64,000 bases of DNA from Pedobacter frigidisoli (GCF_004331675.1 NZ_SJSN01000002.1:62001-126000); one strand, 5' to 3'. Counted from the first letter of the stretch, positions 21,553 through 30,111 are shown. Notes: generated from the letters alone by a model not told the origin. A program made the numbers and translations.

Positions 21553-22515
21553 TTATCTCGCCTGAAATTTATCTCTATACTGAGTAGGCGTCATCCCAAC
21601 AGCTTTCCTAAAAACCTTTCTAAATGCCTTTGGATCATTATATCCTGAATTATATATGATCTCTGTCATTTGCTGTGCTGTTTGTTCGAGTAATTTCTTT
21701 GCCGCTGCAATCCGGGTTTGTTGTAGGTATTCTATAGGTGTAATCCCCGTAACTTGCTTAAAACGCCTCACAATATTTCTCCTGCTTGAAGGAATATCCT
21801 TAATCATTTCTTCAATTGTGGCCACATCCTGATAATTGCTTTCTATTTTTTCTTGTGCTGATGCGACCAAGTCATCGTTATGATGCCTTGTTGGTTGGAA
21901 AGAGCTAAAATAAGATTGGTTATGACGATCCATGTCTATTGCGAAAATTTTTGCGGCCTTAATGGCAATGTCTTTCCCACAATGATTTTGCAACAAGTGT
22001 AAAAGCAAATGGAATGATGAAGTAGCTCCACCACTGGTGTACAACTTTCCATCTTGGGTAACTGTTTTATCCGATTTTAAGTTTACCGCAGGAAATGCAT
22101 TTGCGAAAGCGCCACAAGCATCTACATGTGTAGTTGCAGCTTTTCCATCTAATAAGCCAGTTGCACCCAATAAAAATGCCCCTGTACAAACCGTTGCAAT
22201 TTCTGCCTCCTGTTGATATTGTTTTATCAGCCAAGGGATGAATGCAATGTTTTGACCTATTGCGCTTTTAATGTCTTCGGTAGTAAATGCAGGTATTAAA
22301 ATTAAGTTGTATGTATCTTCAGTACTAATGTTTTTTGATTCGTAGCTACTAAATGAACCATCGTTTTTCTCATCAAAACTCAGTAAGGTTAAATGATAGG
22401 GCGCTTCTTGTGCTGTTGAAGTATGGAATTTGTTCGCCGTTTCAAAAACATCTAAAATGGCTGCAACGCTCAATAATTTATATTGTTTAGTCAACAGAAT
22501 GCCTACTTGTATCAT
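21553..22515 (-). CDS. GlxA-family (DJ-1/PfpI plus AraC HTH) transcriptional regulator
   Basis: 320 aa. Residues ~1-190 form a DJ-1/PfpI-like domain (IQVGILLTKQYKLLSVAAILDVFE; the nucleophile-elbow region ATVCTGAFLLGATGLLDGKAATTH with Cys; SGGATSSFHLLLHL). Residues ~215-320 are an AraC-type double HTH (MIKDIPSSRRNIVRRFKQVTGITP, IIYNSGYNDPKAFRKVFRKAVGMTPTQYR). It is divergent from the string of small genes beginning at 22657, which are its likely targets. Confidence 0.95.
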   Translation of the reverse strand: MIQVGILLTKQYKLLSVAAILDVFETANKFHTSTAQEAPYHLTLLSFDEKNDGSFSSYESKNISTEDTYNLILIPAFTTEDIKSAIGQNIAFIPWLIKQYQQEAEIATVCTGAFLLGATGLLDGKAATTHVDACGAFANAFPAVNLKSDKTVTQDGKLYTSGGATSSFHLLLHLLQNHCGKDIAIKAAKIFAIDMDRHNQSYFSSFQPTRHHNDDLVASAQEKIESNYQDVATIEEMIKDIPSSRRNIVRRFKQVTGITPIEYLQQTRIAAAKKLLEQTAQQMTEIIYNSGYNDPKAFRKVFRKAVGMTPTQYRDKFQAR

Positions 22516-22656
22516 TTGGTTAAAATTTTAGGTTTTGTAAATATAAAGAAAAACTTGTCTGAAATGCCCCCTAATATTGACTTCTCCAGCATCAACTTTG
22601 AATGGTTTTATACACTAACTTTATAATCAGTTAATCAATCTATAAAAACAAAAGAT

Positions 22657-23151
22657 ATGAAAACTCAACCAACAAGTAATAGAATGTACGGAATTATTGT
22701 TCTTTACGAAATGCAAACCGATTTTTTAAAAAAAGCGTTGGATGGAATTGATGATGCCGATGCCCAAAAAAGATTGGATACAAAAGCAAACCACATTTCA
22801 TGGATTACTGGGAGTGTAGTTTCTGGAAGATATTATTTGGCGAAATCCTTTGGTGTCGATGCATCATCTTCAACGGGAGAATTATTTAAGGATAATAAGG
22901 GCATTGTAGATAATGCAACTTATCCAACCTTGGCTGAATTTAAAAAAGACTGGGATAAAATTTCACCATTGTTGCAAGAGGCATTAACAAATGCTACCGA
23001 AGAAAAATTGAATGAGAAAATTGAAATGCCTGGAATGGAAATGACCCTTTTCGATATGATCAGTTTTACAAGTTATAGAGAGGCAAACTGCATTGGACAA
23101 ATTGCGCTTTGGCGTAGATTATTGGGCTATGCAGCAATGAATTACATGTAG
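22657..23151 (+). CDS. DinB-like four-helix protein
   Basis: 164 aa with the helical pattern of the DinB/YfiT superfamily, including an early NHISWITGSVVSGRYYLAKS helix and a final helix before LWRRLLGY. Family members usually bind a metal through three His. One His is at the expected early place, but the C-terminal pair is replaced (SYREANCIGQIALW has none), so metal binding looks lost or changed. It is the first gene of the run divergent from the GlxA-type regulator, and the next gene starts 3 bases after its stop. Confidence 0.8.
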   Translation: MKTQPTSNRMYGIIVLYEMQTDFLKKALDGIDDADAQKRLDTKANHISWITGSVVSGRYYLAKSFGVDASSSTGELFKDNKGIVDNATYPTLAEFKKDWDKISPLLQEALTNATEEKLNEKIEMPGMEMTLFDMISFTSYREANCIGQIALWRRLLGYAAMNYM

Positions 23152-23154
23152 GCT

Positions 23155-23655
23155 ATGGAAAAAATAATTAATGAAGCAAAAGATGCGCTAGGTGGATTAA
23201 AAAATCTTCTTTCAAAAATTGAGGAAAGTGATATCAATAAAATTCCATTTGAAGGAAGTTGGACGGCAGGTCAGCTTGCCGAACACATGGCTCTATCTAA
23301 TGCTGGTTTTGTTGAAATGATTAATGGGCCAGTTAAGGAAACCAATAAACCAGCAGATTTAATGGTGGTAAAACTCAAGGAAATCTTCCTCAATTTTAAC
23401 ACGAAGATGGATTCTCCAGCCTTTATTTTTCCAGCCGATAAAGTATATGATAAAAATGAATTACTCGATAGGTTTGAATCTATTCAGAAAGATTTAGTGA
23501 AATCAGTAAACGAATTAGATTTAACCAAAACCTGTACTTCATTCGAGTTGCCAAACATGGGCTTCTTAACACGTTTGGAGGCTGTATATTTCGTAATTTA
23601 TCATACTCAAAGGCATACCCATCAATTAAAGAATATTTATTTAAATTTAAATTGA
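23155..23655 (+). CDS. DinB-superfamily protein
   Basis: 166 aa, DinB/DUF664-type four-helix bundle. The metal-site His are present: LAEHMALSNAG near residue 43 and YHTQRHTHQLKNI near the C-terminus. Such proteins are putative metal-dependent thiol (often bacillithiol- or mycothiol-linked) transferases, but the actual activity is unknown here. It follows the other DinB gene by 3 bases; the next ATG is 14 bases downstream. Confidence 0.88.
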   Translation: MEKIINEAKDALGGLKNLLSKIEESDINKIPFEGSWTAGQLAEHMALSNAGFVEMINGPVKETNKPADLMVVKLKEIFLNFNTKMDSPAFIFPADKVYDKNELLDRFESIQKDLVKSVNELDLTKTCTSFELPNMGFLTRLEAVYFVIYHTQRHTHQLKNIYLNLN

Positions 23656-23669
23656 GGAAACCCACAAGC

Positions 23670-24086
23670 ATGAGCAAATCGAAACTGCAATTATTAGCGC
23701 CTTATATTGGGGTTTGGAAAACACAAGGTACAACAGGAAATGGCGATTTGCTTAGTGGAACGGATATTTACGAATGGGTTGAAGGTGGCTTTTTTCTATT
23801 GCATAAGGTAGATGTAGAGCTCAATGGTAAGGAAATCAAATCGTTGGAAATTACTCATTACGATGAATTGGAAGATGTTTTTAGGTCGCAATCTTTTGAT
23901 GATGAAGGAAATATATCAATATCAACCTTAAAAATTTATGATGATATAATTTTGATATTTTCTGATAACGAAAGATTTAAAGGGAATTTTAAGGAAAGCA
24001 CCATAGAGGGAACTTGGGAGCGATGTGATGGCAAAAAATGGTCGCATTGGATGAAAATAACGTTGACTAAACTAGTTGGTGAGTAA
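23670..24086 (+). CDS. DUF1579-like/lipocalin-like small beta protein
   Basis: 138 aa. The repeated strands and the phrases LAPYIGVWKTQGTTGNG, YEWVEGGFFLLHKVDVE, ITHYDELEDVFRSQSFDDEG and IEGTWERCDGKKW resemble the DUF1579/heme-binding-like beta-barrel proteins. No signal peptide. The ATG at 23670 is chosen over an in-frame TTG at 23652 that overlaps the previous gene. Member of the small-gene operon; function unknown. Confidence 0.75.
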   Translation: MSKSKLQLLAPYIGVWKTQGTTGNGDLLSGTDIYEWVEGGFFLLHKVDVELNGKEIKSLEITHYDELEDVFRSQSFDDEGNISISTLKIYDDIILIFSDNERFKGNFKESTIEGTWERCDGKKWSHWMKITLTKLVGE

Positions 24087-24113
24087 AATTGAGATTGGAA
24101 AACTAAAGCTTCT

Positions 24114-24509
24114 ATGGCGATTAAAAAAAATCAAGTTTCTGGTGAGGATCAGGTAGATGAATACATGGCAATTCTAGACCATCCTTACAAAGCCGAAATA
24201 GAAAAATTAAGGTCAATCATTATTAATGCGAATAGTAAGCTTGCCGAGCGGATAAAATGGAATGCACCAAGTTTTTACTATGTGAAAGATTTTGCGGCAT
24301 TTAACTTAAGGGCAAAAGGTTTTATCCAAATCATATTTATTTTTTACGATGGAAACATGATAGAGGATTCAACTTTATTGCAAGGAAATTGGAAAGATAG
24401 GCGAGAAGCTAGGTTTTATGGCTTGGAGAATATTGAAACAAAGAAGACTGTCTTAGAGCAATTTATAAACAATTGGATAGCACTCACCGAACAAACAAAT
24501 AATAATTAA
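24114..24509 (+). CDS. DUF1801-family protein
   Basis: 131 aa. The segment LDHPYKAEIEKLRSIIINANSKLAERIKWNAPSFYY is the DUF1801 (YdhG-like) signature, followed by strands (AFNLRAKGFIQIIFIFYDG) and an ERREARF-like region. It is a small soluble protein of unknown role, often found among small enzyme-like genes such as these. It sits in the same orientation and spacing as its neighbours. Confidence 0.88.
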   Translation: MAIKKNQVSGEDQVDEYMAILDHPYKAEIEKLRSIIINANSKLAERIKWNAPSFYYVKDFAAFNLRAKGFIQIIFIFYDGNMIEDSTLLQGNWKDRREARFYGLENIETKKTVLEQFINNWIALTEQTNNN

Positions 24510-24539
24510 CAGCTAAACAAAGGCATAGCAAAACAAATT

Positions 24540-24959
24540 ATGGCAACACTAAACACGTATTTAAATTTTAATGGTAACACCGAAGAAGTTTTCAACTTTT
24601 ATAAGTCAGTTTTTGGAGGCGAATTTATAGTCGTTCAGCGTTTCGCTGATGCGCCTGGTTGTGAGGGAATGAAACTTGAGGATAAAGAGAAAATCATGCA
24701 TATCGCTTTGCCAATTGGCGGCAATATCTTAATGGGAACCGATATTACCGATCCAATGCCGCCTTCAACCTTTGGTACAGGAATTTCATTATCTGTAGAT
24801 GCGGAAAGTGAAGACGATGCCAAGAAACTATTCGAGAGTTTATCAGCAGGAGGAAAAGTTACTATGGCGCTAGACAAAATGTTTTGGGGAGCGCTTTTCG
24901 GTATGGCTACAGATAAATTTGGTATCCAATGGATGGTAAATTACGATTATAACAAATAA
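24540..24959 (+). CDS. VOC-superfamily (PhnB-like) protein
   Basis: 139 aa with the glyoxalase/PhnB fold: LNTYLNFNGNTEEVFNFYKSVFGGEF, MHIALPIGGNILMGTD, then GISLSVDAESEDDAKKLFESLSAGGKVTM and ending FWGALFGMATDKFGIQWMVN. This is the usual length and motif order for PhnB-like VOC proteins, which bind small molecules and sometimes metals; the substrate is unknown. It is probably the last gene of the operon, since a terminator lies 10 bases downstream. Confidence 0.92.
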   Translation: MATLNTYLNFNGNTEEVFNFYKSVFGGEFIVVQRFADAPGCEGMKLEDKEKIMHIALPIGGNILMGTDITDPMPPSTFGTGISLSVDAESEDDAKKLFESLSAGGKVTMALDKMFWGALFGMATDKFGIQWMVNYDYNK

Positions 24960-24969
24960 AATAAGCGCT

Positions 24970-24997
24970 AAAAAGCGTAAGAAAATTCATGCTTTTT
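24970..24997 (+). terminator. Intrinsic terminator after the VOC gene
   Basis: AAAAAGCGT pairs with ATGCTTTTT (one G-U pair) around a 10-base loop; T-rich sequence follows. Confidence 0.5.
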
Positions 24998-25027
24998 ATT
25001 ATTTTTAGCTAAACCAAACCAAATCAC

Positions 25028-25408
25028 ATGAAAATTGCACTAATCATCATCAGGGTTTTATTAGGAGGAATGTATTTATTTGCATCTGTTCCCTTTTTCT
25101 TGAATATATCAATGGGTGATATGCCTAAGATGACAGCAGACCAAACCACATTTATGACAGGTGTTATGGCCGCAAAATATTTAATGCCGCTAATTAAAGG
25201 AACAGAATTAATATCAGGTATCTTGTTGTTAATTGGTAGAACAGCACCATTGGCTGCAATTATGATTTTCCCTATAACACTAAACATATTTTTATATCAT
25301 GCCTTTTTAGGTCCTAAAGATTTGCCAATGGTTGCAGTAATGTTATTGTTCAATCTGTTCCTGTTTTATGCTTACCGCCAAAAATATATGCCTATGGTTT
25401 CAAAGTAA
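25028..25408 (+). CDS. DoxX-family membrane protein
   Basis: 126 aa with four predicted membrane segments: IALIIIRVLLGGMYLFASVPFFL, a region around FMTGVMAAKYLMPLIKGTELISGILLLIG, TAPLAAIMIFPITLNIFLYHAFLG, and LPMVAVMLLFNLFLFYAYR. This is the small DoxX/DoxD-like four-helix inner-membrane layout common in Bacteroidota. Its biochemical function is not known. It lies after a terminator, in the same direction as the preceding operon. Confidence 0.88.
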   Translation: MKIALIIIRVLLGGMYLFASVPFFLNISMGDMPKMTADQTTFMTGVMAAKYLMPLIKGTELISGILLLIGRTAPLAAIMIFPITLNIFLYHAFLGPKDLPMVAVMLLFNLFLFYAYRQKYMPMVSK

Positions 25409-25508
25409 AATTTTATAATTTAAAACATTCTCATACTTTTTCTCTTTATTTAGAGTTTCGATATAAAAGTCAAATAACTATATTTAAAAACTAACTAGAA
25501 ATAAAAAT

Positions 25509-25940
25509 ATGAGAAAACTTCCATTTTTAATGCTACTGTTTGTGGCGGTATCATTTTCAGCACTGGCACAAAGTAAAGATGCTGTTGTGGGCAAATGGCT
25601 TAACCCATCAGGAGAAGGACAAATTGAAATTTATAAGAAAGGCGACAAATATTATGGCAAATTAGCCTGGATGAAAGAACCAAATCTAAACGGAAAACCA
25701 AAGTTAGATGCGAAAAATCCAGATGGGAAATTGCAAAAAAGAGCGCTCCTTAATTTGGAAATTTTAAAGGATTTTGTTTACGATGATGGTAAATGGACAG
25801 ATGGAACAATCTACGACCCAAAGAGTGGAAAAGACTACAGCTGTAACATGACTTTGAAAGGCAACGATGTTTTAAACGTGAGGGGTTATGTTGGTATCTC
25901 TCTTTTGGGCCGATCGGAAACATTTAGACGCGTTAAATAA
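25509..25940 (+). CDS. DUF2147 exported protein
   Basis: 143 aa with a Sec signal peptide (LPFLMLLFVAVSFSALAQ). The mature part matches DUF2147: VVGKWLNPSGEGQIEIYKKGDKYYGKLAW, LNLEILKDFVYDDGKWTDGTIYDPKSGKDYSCNM and GYVGISLLGRSETFRR. It is a small periplasmic beta-rich domain of unknown function. The next gene begins 5 bases after its stop, so the two may be co-transcribed. Confidence 0.92.
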   Translation: MRKLPFLMLLFVAVSFSALAQSKDAVVGKWLNPSGEGQIEIYKKGDKYYGKLAWMKEPNLNGKPKLDAKNPDGKLQKRALLNLEILKDFVYDDGKWTDGTIYDPKSGKDYSCNMTLKGNDVLNVRGYVGISLLGRSETFRRVK

Positions 25941-25945
25941 TAAAC

Positions 25946-26962
25946 ATGAAGAATTTAATATGGTGCCTTTTAATGGCACCTTTTTTTTGCGCAGCACAAT
26001 CGTATACTTTTAAGCCCCTAAACGAAAAGACTAAAACGAGTTTACGCGGTTTAAGTGTGGTTTCTGATCAAGTTACCTGGGTGAGTGGAAATAACGGCTC
26101 CATTGGTAAAACAATAGATGGCGGTTTAACCTGGACATGGATAAAACCCCAAGGCTACGAAAAGCTCGATTTTAGGGATATTGAGGCTTTTGATGATAAA
26201 AATGCAATTGTGGTAAATGCAGGTTCTCCAGCATATATTTTAAAAACTGTAGATGGTGGCGCCACTTGGACCGAGCATTACAAAAATTTAGATTCTGCTA
26301 TTTTTCTCGACGGTCTTGGTGCTTGGGATAAAAACAAAGCGATTATTTTTGGCGATCCGATAAAAGATAAAATGCAGTTGCTGAAAACTGTCGATGCTGG
26401 TAAAACATGGTCGGATATTTCTGAAAACCTTAAATTTCCGTTATCGAAAGGAGAAGCTGGTTTTGCTGCAAGTGGTACAACCATAAAAACCTTACCAGGT
26501 GGAAAGGTTTGGGTTTCTAGTGGAGGAACGGTATCAAACATTTATTATTCTGCCGATTATGGTAAAACTTGGGAAGTGTACAAATGCCCAATTTGGCAAG
26601 GTGAAAGTACCACAGGTCCATTTTCTGTGGATTTTTACGATAGTAAGAATGGGGTAGTGGTTGGCGGTAACTACATTAAGGATAAGGAAAATAGCAATAA
26701 TGTGCTTTTTACTAAAGATGGAGGAAAAACGTGGCAAAAACCCATCAATCCAGTTTCGGGCTTTCGTTCAGGTATAGCCTATATTAACGCTAAAACATTG
26801 GTGGCAACCGGCACTTCAGGTACAGATATCTCAATTGATGGTGGACTAAACTGGAAACATATTTCTGATAAAAGCTTTAATGCAGTGCAAAGAGCTAAAA
26901 AAGGAAGCCAAATTCTCTTAGCTGGCGAAAAGGGCAATATTTACCAACTGCTGCTAAATTAA
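25946..26962 (+). CDS. Exported YCF48/BNR-repeat beta-propeller protein
   Basis: 338 aa. A short Sec signal (LIWCLLMAPFFCAAQ) is followed by beta-propeller blades with repeated BNR/YCF48-type signatures: TIDGGLTWTWIK, TVDGGATWTEHY, TVDAGKTWSDIS, YSADYGKTWEVYK, TKDGGKTWQKP and SIDGGLNWKHIS. Homologues are often labelled oxidoreductase or photosystem II stability-like, with no proven function in these bacteria. A terminator-shaped hairpin lies inside the signal-peptide codons (25962-25988), which is odd. Confidence 0.92.
   Translation: MKNLIWCLLMAPFFCAAQSYTFKPLNEKTKTSLRGLSVVSDQVTWVSGNNGSIGKTIDGGLTWTWIKPQGYEKLDFRDIEAFDDKNAIVVNAGSPAYILKTVDGGATWTEHYKNLDSAIFLDGLGAWDKNKAIIFGDPIKDKMQLLKTVDAGKTWSDISENLKFPLSKGEAGFAASGTTIKTLPGGKVWVSSGGTVSNIYYSADYGKTWEVYKCPIWQGESTTGPFSVDFYDSKNGVVVGGNYIKDKENSNNVLFTKDGGKTWQKPINPVSGFRSGIAYINAKTLVATGTSGTDISIDGGLNWKHISDKSFNAVQRAKKGSQILLAGEKGNIYQLLLN
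25962..25988 (+). terminator. Terminator-like hairpin inside the start of the BNR-repeat gene
   Basis: Perfect 6-bp GC-rich stem GGTGCC/GGCACC with a 7-base loop, followed by eight T. It lies within codons ~6-15 of the downstream gene and ~20 bases after the DUF2147 stop, so it may end or attenuate the upstream transcript. Confidence 0.6.
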
Positions 26963-27043
26963 TTTAGGATAAGCTGTAACAGAAACCCCGTTATTAATTC
27001 CAAAGATTATAATAAAATTTTCTCAAGGGTTTTTTCATTCAGA

Positions 27044-27051
27044 TAATTTTG
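27044..27051 (+). promoter_or_regulatory. Possible -7 element (TAATTTTG) for terC
   Basis: Exact TAnnTTTG match 48 bases before the terC ATG. No convincing -33 element is seen. Confidence 0.35.
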
Positions 27052-27098
27052 TTTCTTTGTTCAAACTAAATTTTTAATTAAACAAAACAACTCTCATT

Positions 27099-27914
27099 AT
27101 GGATTTCTTGCACACTATTTTAGGTGATGACATACAGGCCGGACTACTAATTATATTAAACCTAATCGTAATAGAAAGTCTACTTTCTGTTGATAATGCT
27201 GCTGTATTGGCAACTATGGTAATGGATTTACCTAAAAGCCAAAGGGATAAGGCGCTTAAATATGGTATTATTGGTGCCTACGTTTTTAGAGGTATTTGTT
27301 TATTCTTGGCCGCTTGGTTGGTTACAATTTGGTGGTTAAAACCTTTAGGTGGATTGTATTTATTGTGGTTAGCTTTTGATTATTTTAGAAAAAAGAATGC
27401 GAAGAATAACGAAGCCGAAGAAGAAGTAGATAAAAGCAAAAGCTGGATTTATAAATCAACAGTAGGTTTGGTTGGCACATTTTGGGCCACTGTTGCACTT
27501 GTTGAAGTAATGGATTTAGCATTTTCTATTGATAACGTATTCGCTGCGGTGGCATTTACCGATCACATTTGGTTAATTTACATTGGCGTTTTCATTGGTA
27601 TTTTGGCTATGCGATTCGTAGCACAAGCTTTTGTTAAGCTAATGGAAAAATTTACTTTCTTAGAAACTGTAGCATTTATCGTTATTGGTGTTTTAGGTAT
27701 AAAACTTACATCATCGTTGTTTACCCATTTTTATCCAGAATCTCCAATTTCCCATGTTATTGAGGGTGAAAAAACAGATTTATTTGTTTCGATATTTACT
27801 GTAGCAATATTCATTTTGCCTGTTGTAAGTTCCCTATTGTTTAACTATCCCAAAAAGAATATAGGCGAGGCCGAGGTAGCGGAAAAAGCTGAAGATGTAC
27901 TCGAAAAATCGTAA
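27099..27914 (+). CDS. terC: TerC-family integral membrane protein
   Basis: 271 aa with 7-8 membrane segments and the family's internal duplication: each half holds an acidic motif in a helix, LLSVDNAAVLATMV in the first and LAFSIDNVFAAVAFT in the second. TerC proteins are linked to tellurite resistance and, more recently, to metal (Mn) efflux and protein metalation. A charged cytosolic loop (RKKNAKNNEAEEEVDKSK) separates the halves. It is the first gene of the ter locus, but the 104-base gap to the next gene holds its own promoter-like signal. Confidence 0.95.
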   Translation: MDFLHTILGDDIQAGLLIILNLIVIESLLSVDNAAVLATMVMDLPKSQRDKALKYGIIGAYVFRGICLFLAAWLVTIWWLKPLGGLYLLWLAFDYFRKKNAKNNEAEEEVDKSKSWIYKSTVGLVGTFWATVALVEVMDLAFSIDNVFAAVAFTDHIWLIYIGVFIGILAMRFVAQAFVKLMEKFTFLETVAFIVIGVLGIKLTSSLFTHFYPESPISHVIEGEKTDLFVSIFTVAIFILPVVSSLLFNYPKKNIGEAEVAEKAEDVLEKS

Positions 27915-27945
27915 AGTGTAGGGTTTACTTATAATAAAACTTACA

Positions 27946-27977
27946 TTGAAATATTTCTAATTCTACGTCCAATTTTG
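27946..27977 (+). promoter_or_regulatory. Possible promoter of the HAD-PRTase-TerD-TelA operon
   Basis: TTG at 27946-27948, a 21-base spacer, then CAATTTTG (one mismatch to TAnnTTTG) at 27970-27977. It lies 42 bases before the HAD gene ATG. Confidence 0.4.
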
Positions 27978-28018
27978 TAGTATTAGGATTTAATAGAACA
28001 GATTAGGAAATAGGTGCA

Positions 28019-28714
28019 ATGGCTTATTATAAACATTATTCATTCGATCTTTGGTTAACATTAATAAAATCGAACCCTACTTTTAAGCTCGAAAGAACGA
28101 AGTATTTTTACGAAAGGTTTAATTCGAAGCATAAGAGTATTGATGAAATTGCAGTTATCTTTCGTCAGGTAGATTTAATGGTTAATGCCATCAATGAGAA
28201 AACAGGTAAAAACGTTGATGCCGATGAAATGTACCTTATGGTGATTAGCATGATCAATGATTTTAGTTTTGAGTTTCAGAACCTTGATTTAGAAGCTTTG
28301 TACAATGAAATGGAGGAACTGATTTTTGCTCACATGCCATTACTTTATTGCGATAATTGTCTGCCTGTTTTAGCGAAAATTAAGAAGCCAGAATTAAGCA
28401 CGACCAATATTTTAAGCAATACAGGTTTTATCAAGGGTAAAACATTAAGAAAGGTGATTAATCATTTGGGCATTGATGAGTTTATCGATTTTCAACTGTA
28501 CTCTGACGAAGTTCGAATGTCGAAACCAAACCCTAATTTTTTTGAGTTGATGTTAAATACGATCGACCGAGAAAAACATCCCGAATTAATCTTAAATAAT
28601 GTTATTCATGTTGGAGATAATCCTCATGCTGATATTCGAGGCGCTGAAGCATTGGGTATTAAAAGTATGTTGATCAATTCCAACAATCAATCTATTTTAC
28701 AGCTACTTTCATGA
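28019..28714 (+). CDS. HAD-superfamily hydrolase of the Ter locus
   Basis: 231 aa. HAD motif I is SFDLWLTL (nucleophile Asp10), motif II LSNTGF, motif III the Lys in RMSKPNPNFF and motif IV HVGDNPHADIRGA. The usual second Asp of motif I is Trp12, as in dehalogenase-like and some Ter-linked HAD proteins, so classic phosphatase chemistry is uncertain. A helical cap lies at ~20-115. It overlaps the next gene by 4 bases (ATGA-type coupling). Ter loci often carry HAD and phosphoribosyltransferase enzymes, thought to make a nucleotide-like product. Confidence 0.92.
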   Translation: MAYYKHYSFDLWLTLIKSNPTFKLERTKYFYERFNSKHKSIDEIAVIFRQVDLMVNAINEKTGKNVDADEMYLMVISMINDFSFEFQNLDLEALYNEMEELIFAHMPLLYCDNCLPVLAKIKKPELSTTNILSNTGFIKGKTLRKVINHLGIDEFIDFQLYSDEVRMSKPNPNFFELMLNTIDREKHPELILNNVIHVGDNPHADIRGAEALGIKSMLINSNNQSILQLLS

Positions 28715-29547
28715 TACCATATACATACTCTCTTCATAAAATTGATAATACGACAGATTTCGGTTTTGATCCAGATCATTACAGCCGATTTAAATTTGGC
28801 GATGACTTAATTGCCCGCTCTTTCGGAAAGGATTTAGCTGATGGTTTTATTAAATATTATCTAGCAGATAATTTAATAATCGATCAAATCGTCGTGATTT
28901 CGAGCCCTTACAGCTTTATTCCTACTGCAACTTTTGCGATGAAAAACTACTTCGTTTCTCAATTAAATCGATGGTTGGTAGAAAATGGTGGCTTATCTGT
29001 GCAAGAAACCAAGGTGCATAGGACGGTAACCTATAAGGAAGATTATGGCGAATTAAGTGCTGAAGAACGCTTAACTTTAATTGGAAATGATTCCTTCCAT
29101 ATTGATAAGGAATTTTTGGTCGGCAAAACCTTATTGTTTCTTGATGATATTAAAATCACTGGAAGCCACGAAAGAATGATTTTGAAAATGGCCAAGGCTT
29201 ACGGATTATCAAACGAAATGCACATGCTTTATTTTGCGGAACTGGTTAACAAGAGTATTCATCCTAATGTGGAGAATTTTCTAAACTACCATCAAATAAA
29301 GTCTATTTTTGATTTGGAGGAAATCATCGATAGTGGTAATTTTTGTTTCAATACCAGAATTGTTAAGTATATTTTAAATACAGCTTCGAGCAGCTTTACC
29401 ATATTTTTAGAGCGCAGAAATACCGATTTTATTAATCAGCTATACGATTTATCTTTGGGAAATGGTTATCACACTATAGAGGCGTACAGTAAAAATTTAC
29501 ATCTAATAAAGGATTACATAAAAAATAACAATTATAAATTAATTTAA
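28711..29547 (+). CDS. Phosphoribosyltransferase-domain protein of the Ter locus
   Basis: 278 aa. The PRPP-binding loop is recognisable as TLLFLDDIKITGSHERMI (about 143-160), preceded by the strand IDQIVVISSPYSFIPTATFAMKNYF. The C-terminal ~100 residues are mainly helical and unlike standard purine PRTases. Related genes occur beside TerD and HAD genes in Ter stress loci, where they are proposed to act in making a nucleoside-like metabolite; the substrate is unknown. It overlaps the HAD gene by 4 bases and is followed 3 bases later by terD. Confidence 0.82.
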   Translation: MIPYTYSLHKIDNTTDFGFDPDHYSRFKFGDDLIARSFGKDLADGFIKYYLADNLIIDQIVVISSPYSFIPTATFAMKNYFVSQLNRWLVENGGLSVQETKVHRTVTYKEDYGELSAEERLTLIGNDSFHIDKEFLVGKTLLFLDDIKITGSHERMILKMAKAYGLSNEMHMLYFAELVNKSIHPNVENFLNYHQIKSIFDLEEIIDSGNFCFNTRIVKYILNTASSSFTIFLERRNTDFINQLYDLSLGNGYHTIEAYSKNLHLIKDYIKNNNYKLI

Positions 29548-29550
29548 AAT

Positions 29551-30105
29551 ATGGCTATTAATTTGCAAAAGGGGCAAAGAGAAAATATCGATGCTCCAAA
29601 ATTCACGATAGGTTTAGGCTGGGATACCAACAGCTCTTCTACAGGTACGGCATTCGATTTAGATGCTTCAATTTTCATTTTAAATGATCAGAAAAAATTG
29701 GTTTCTGATGAGAGTTTTGTTTTTTACAACAATTTGGTTTCTCCTGATGGTGCTGTAGAGCATACTGGAGATAATTTAACTGGCGATGGAGATGGAGATG
29801 ATGAACAAATCAAGGTAGATTTAACCAAAATTGATTCAAAAGTAAGTGAAATTTGTGTAGTGGTTACCATTCACGACGCCGAAAACAGAAGACAGAATTT
29901 CGGTCAGGTTAGAAACTCTTTTGTTCGTATTTTTGATGCTACAACCAATGAAGTAATTTTGAAATACGAATTGGAAGAAGATTTCTCGATTGAAACTGCT
30001 GTAGAGTTTGGAAGAATTTACAAACGCGAAGGCAAATGGAAATTTGAGGCGGTTGGAATGGGAATGAAAGGTGGTTTACAGGATTACTTAAACAAATATC
30101 AATAA
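29551..30105 (+). CDS. terD: TerD-domain protein
   Basis: 184 aa TerD/CABP fold, the normal length. Landmarks are MAINLQKGQRENID, FTIGLGWDTN, the Ca-binding FDLDASIFIL and the acidic loop HTGDNLTGDGDGDDEQIKVDL, then VVVTIHDAENRRQNFGQVRNSFVRI and GRIYKREGKWKFEAVG. TerD proteins bind Ca and act with TerC and TelA in tellurite, phage and oxidative stress resistance. It is followed 6 bases later by a second TerD paralogue. Confidence 0.96.
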   Translation: MAINLQKGQRENIDAPKFTIGLGWDTNSSSTGTAFDLDASIFILNDQKKLVSDESFVFYNNLVSPDGAVEHTGDNLTGDGDGDDEQIKVDLTKIDSKVSEICVVVTIHDAENRRQNFGQVRNSFVRIFDATTNEVILKYELEEDFSIETAVEFGRIYKREGKWKFEAVGMGMKGGLQDYLNKYQ

Positions 30106-30111
30106 TAAATT

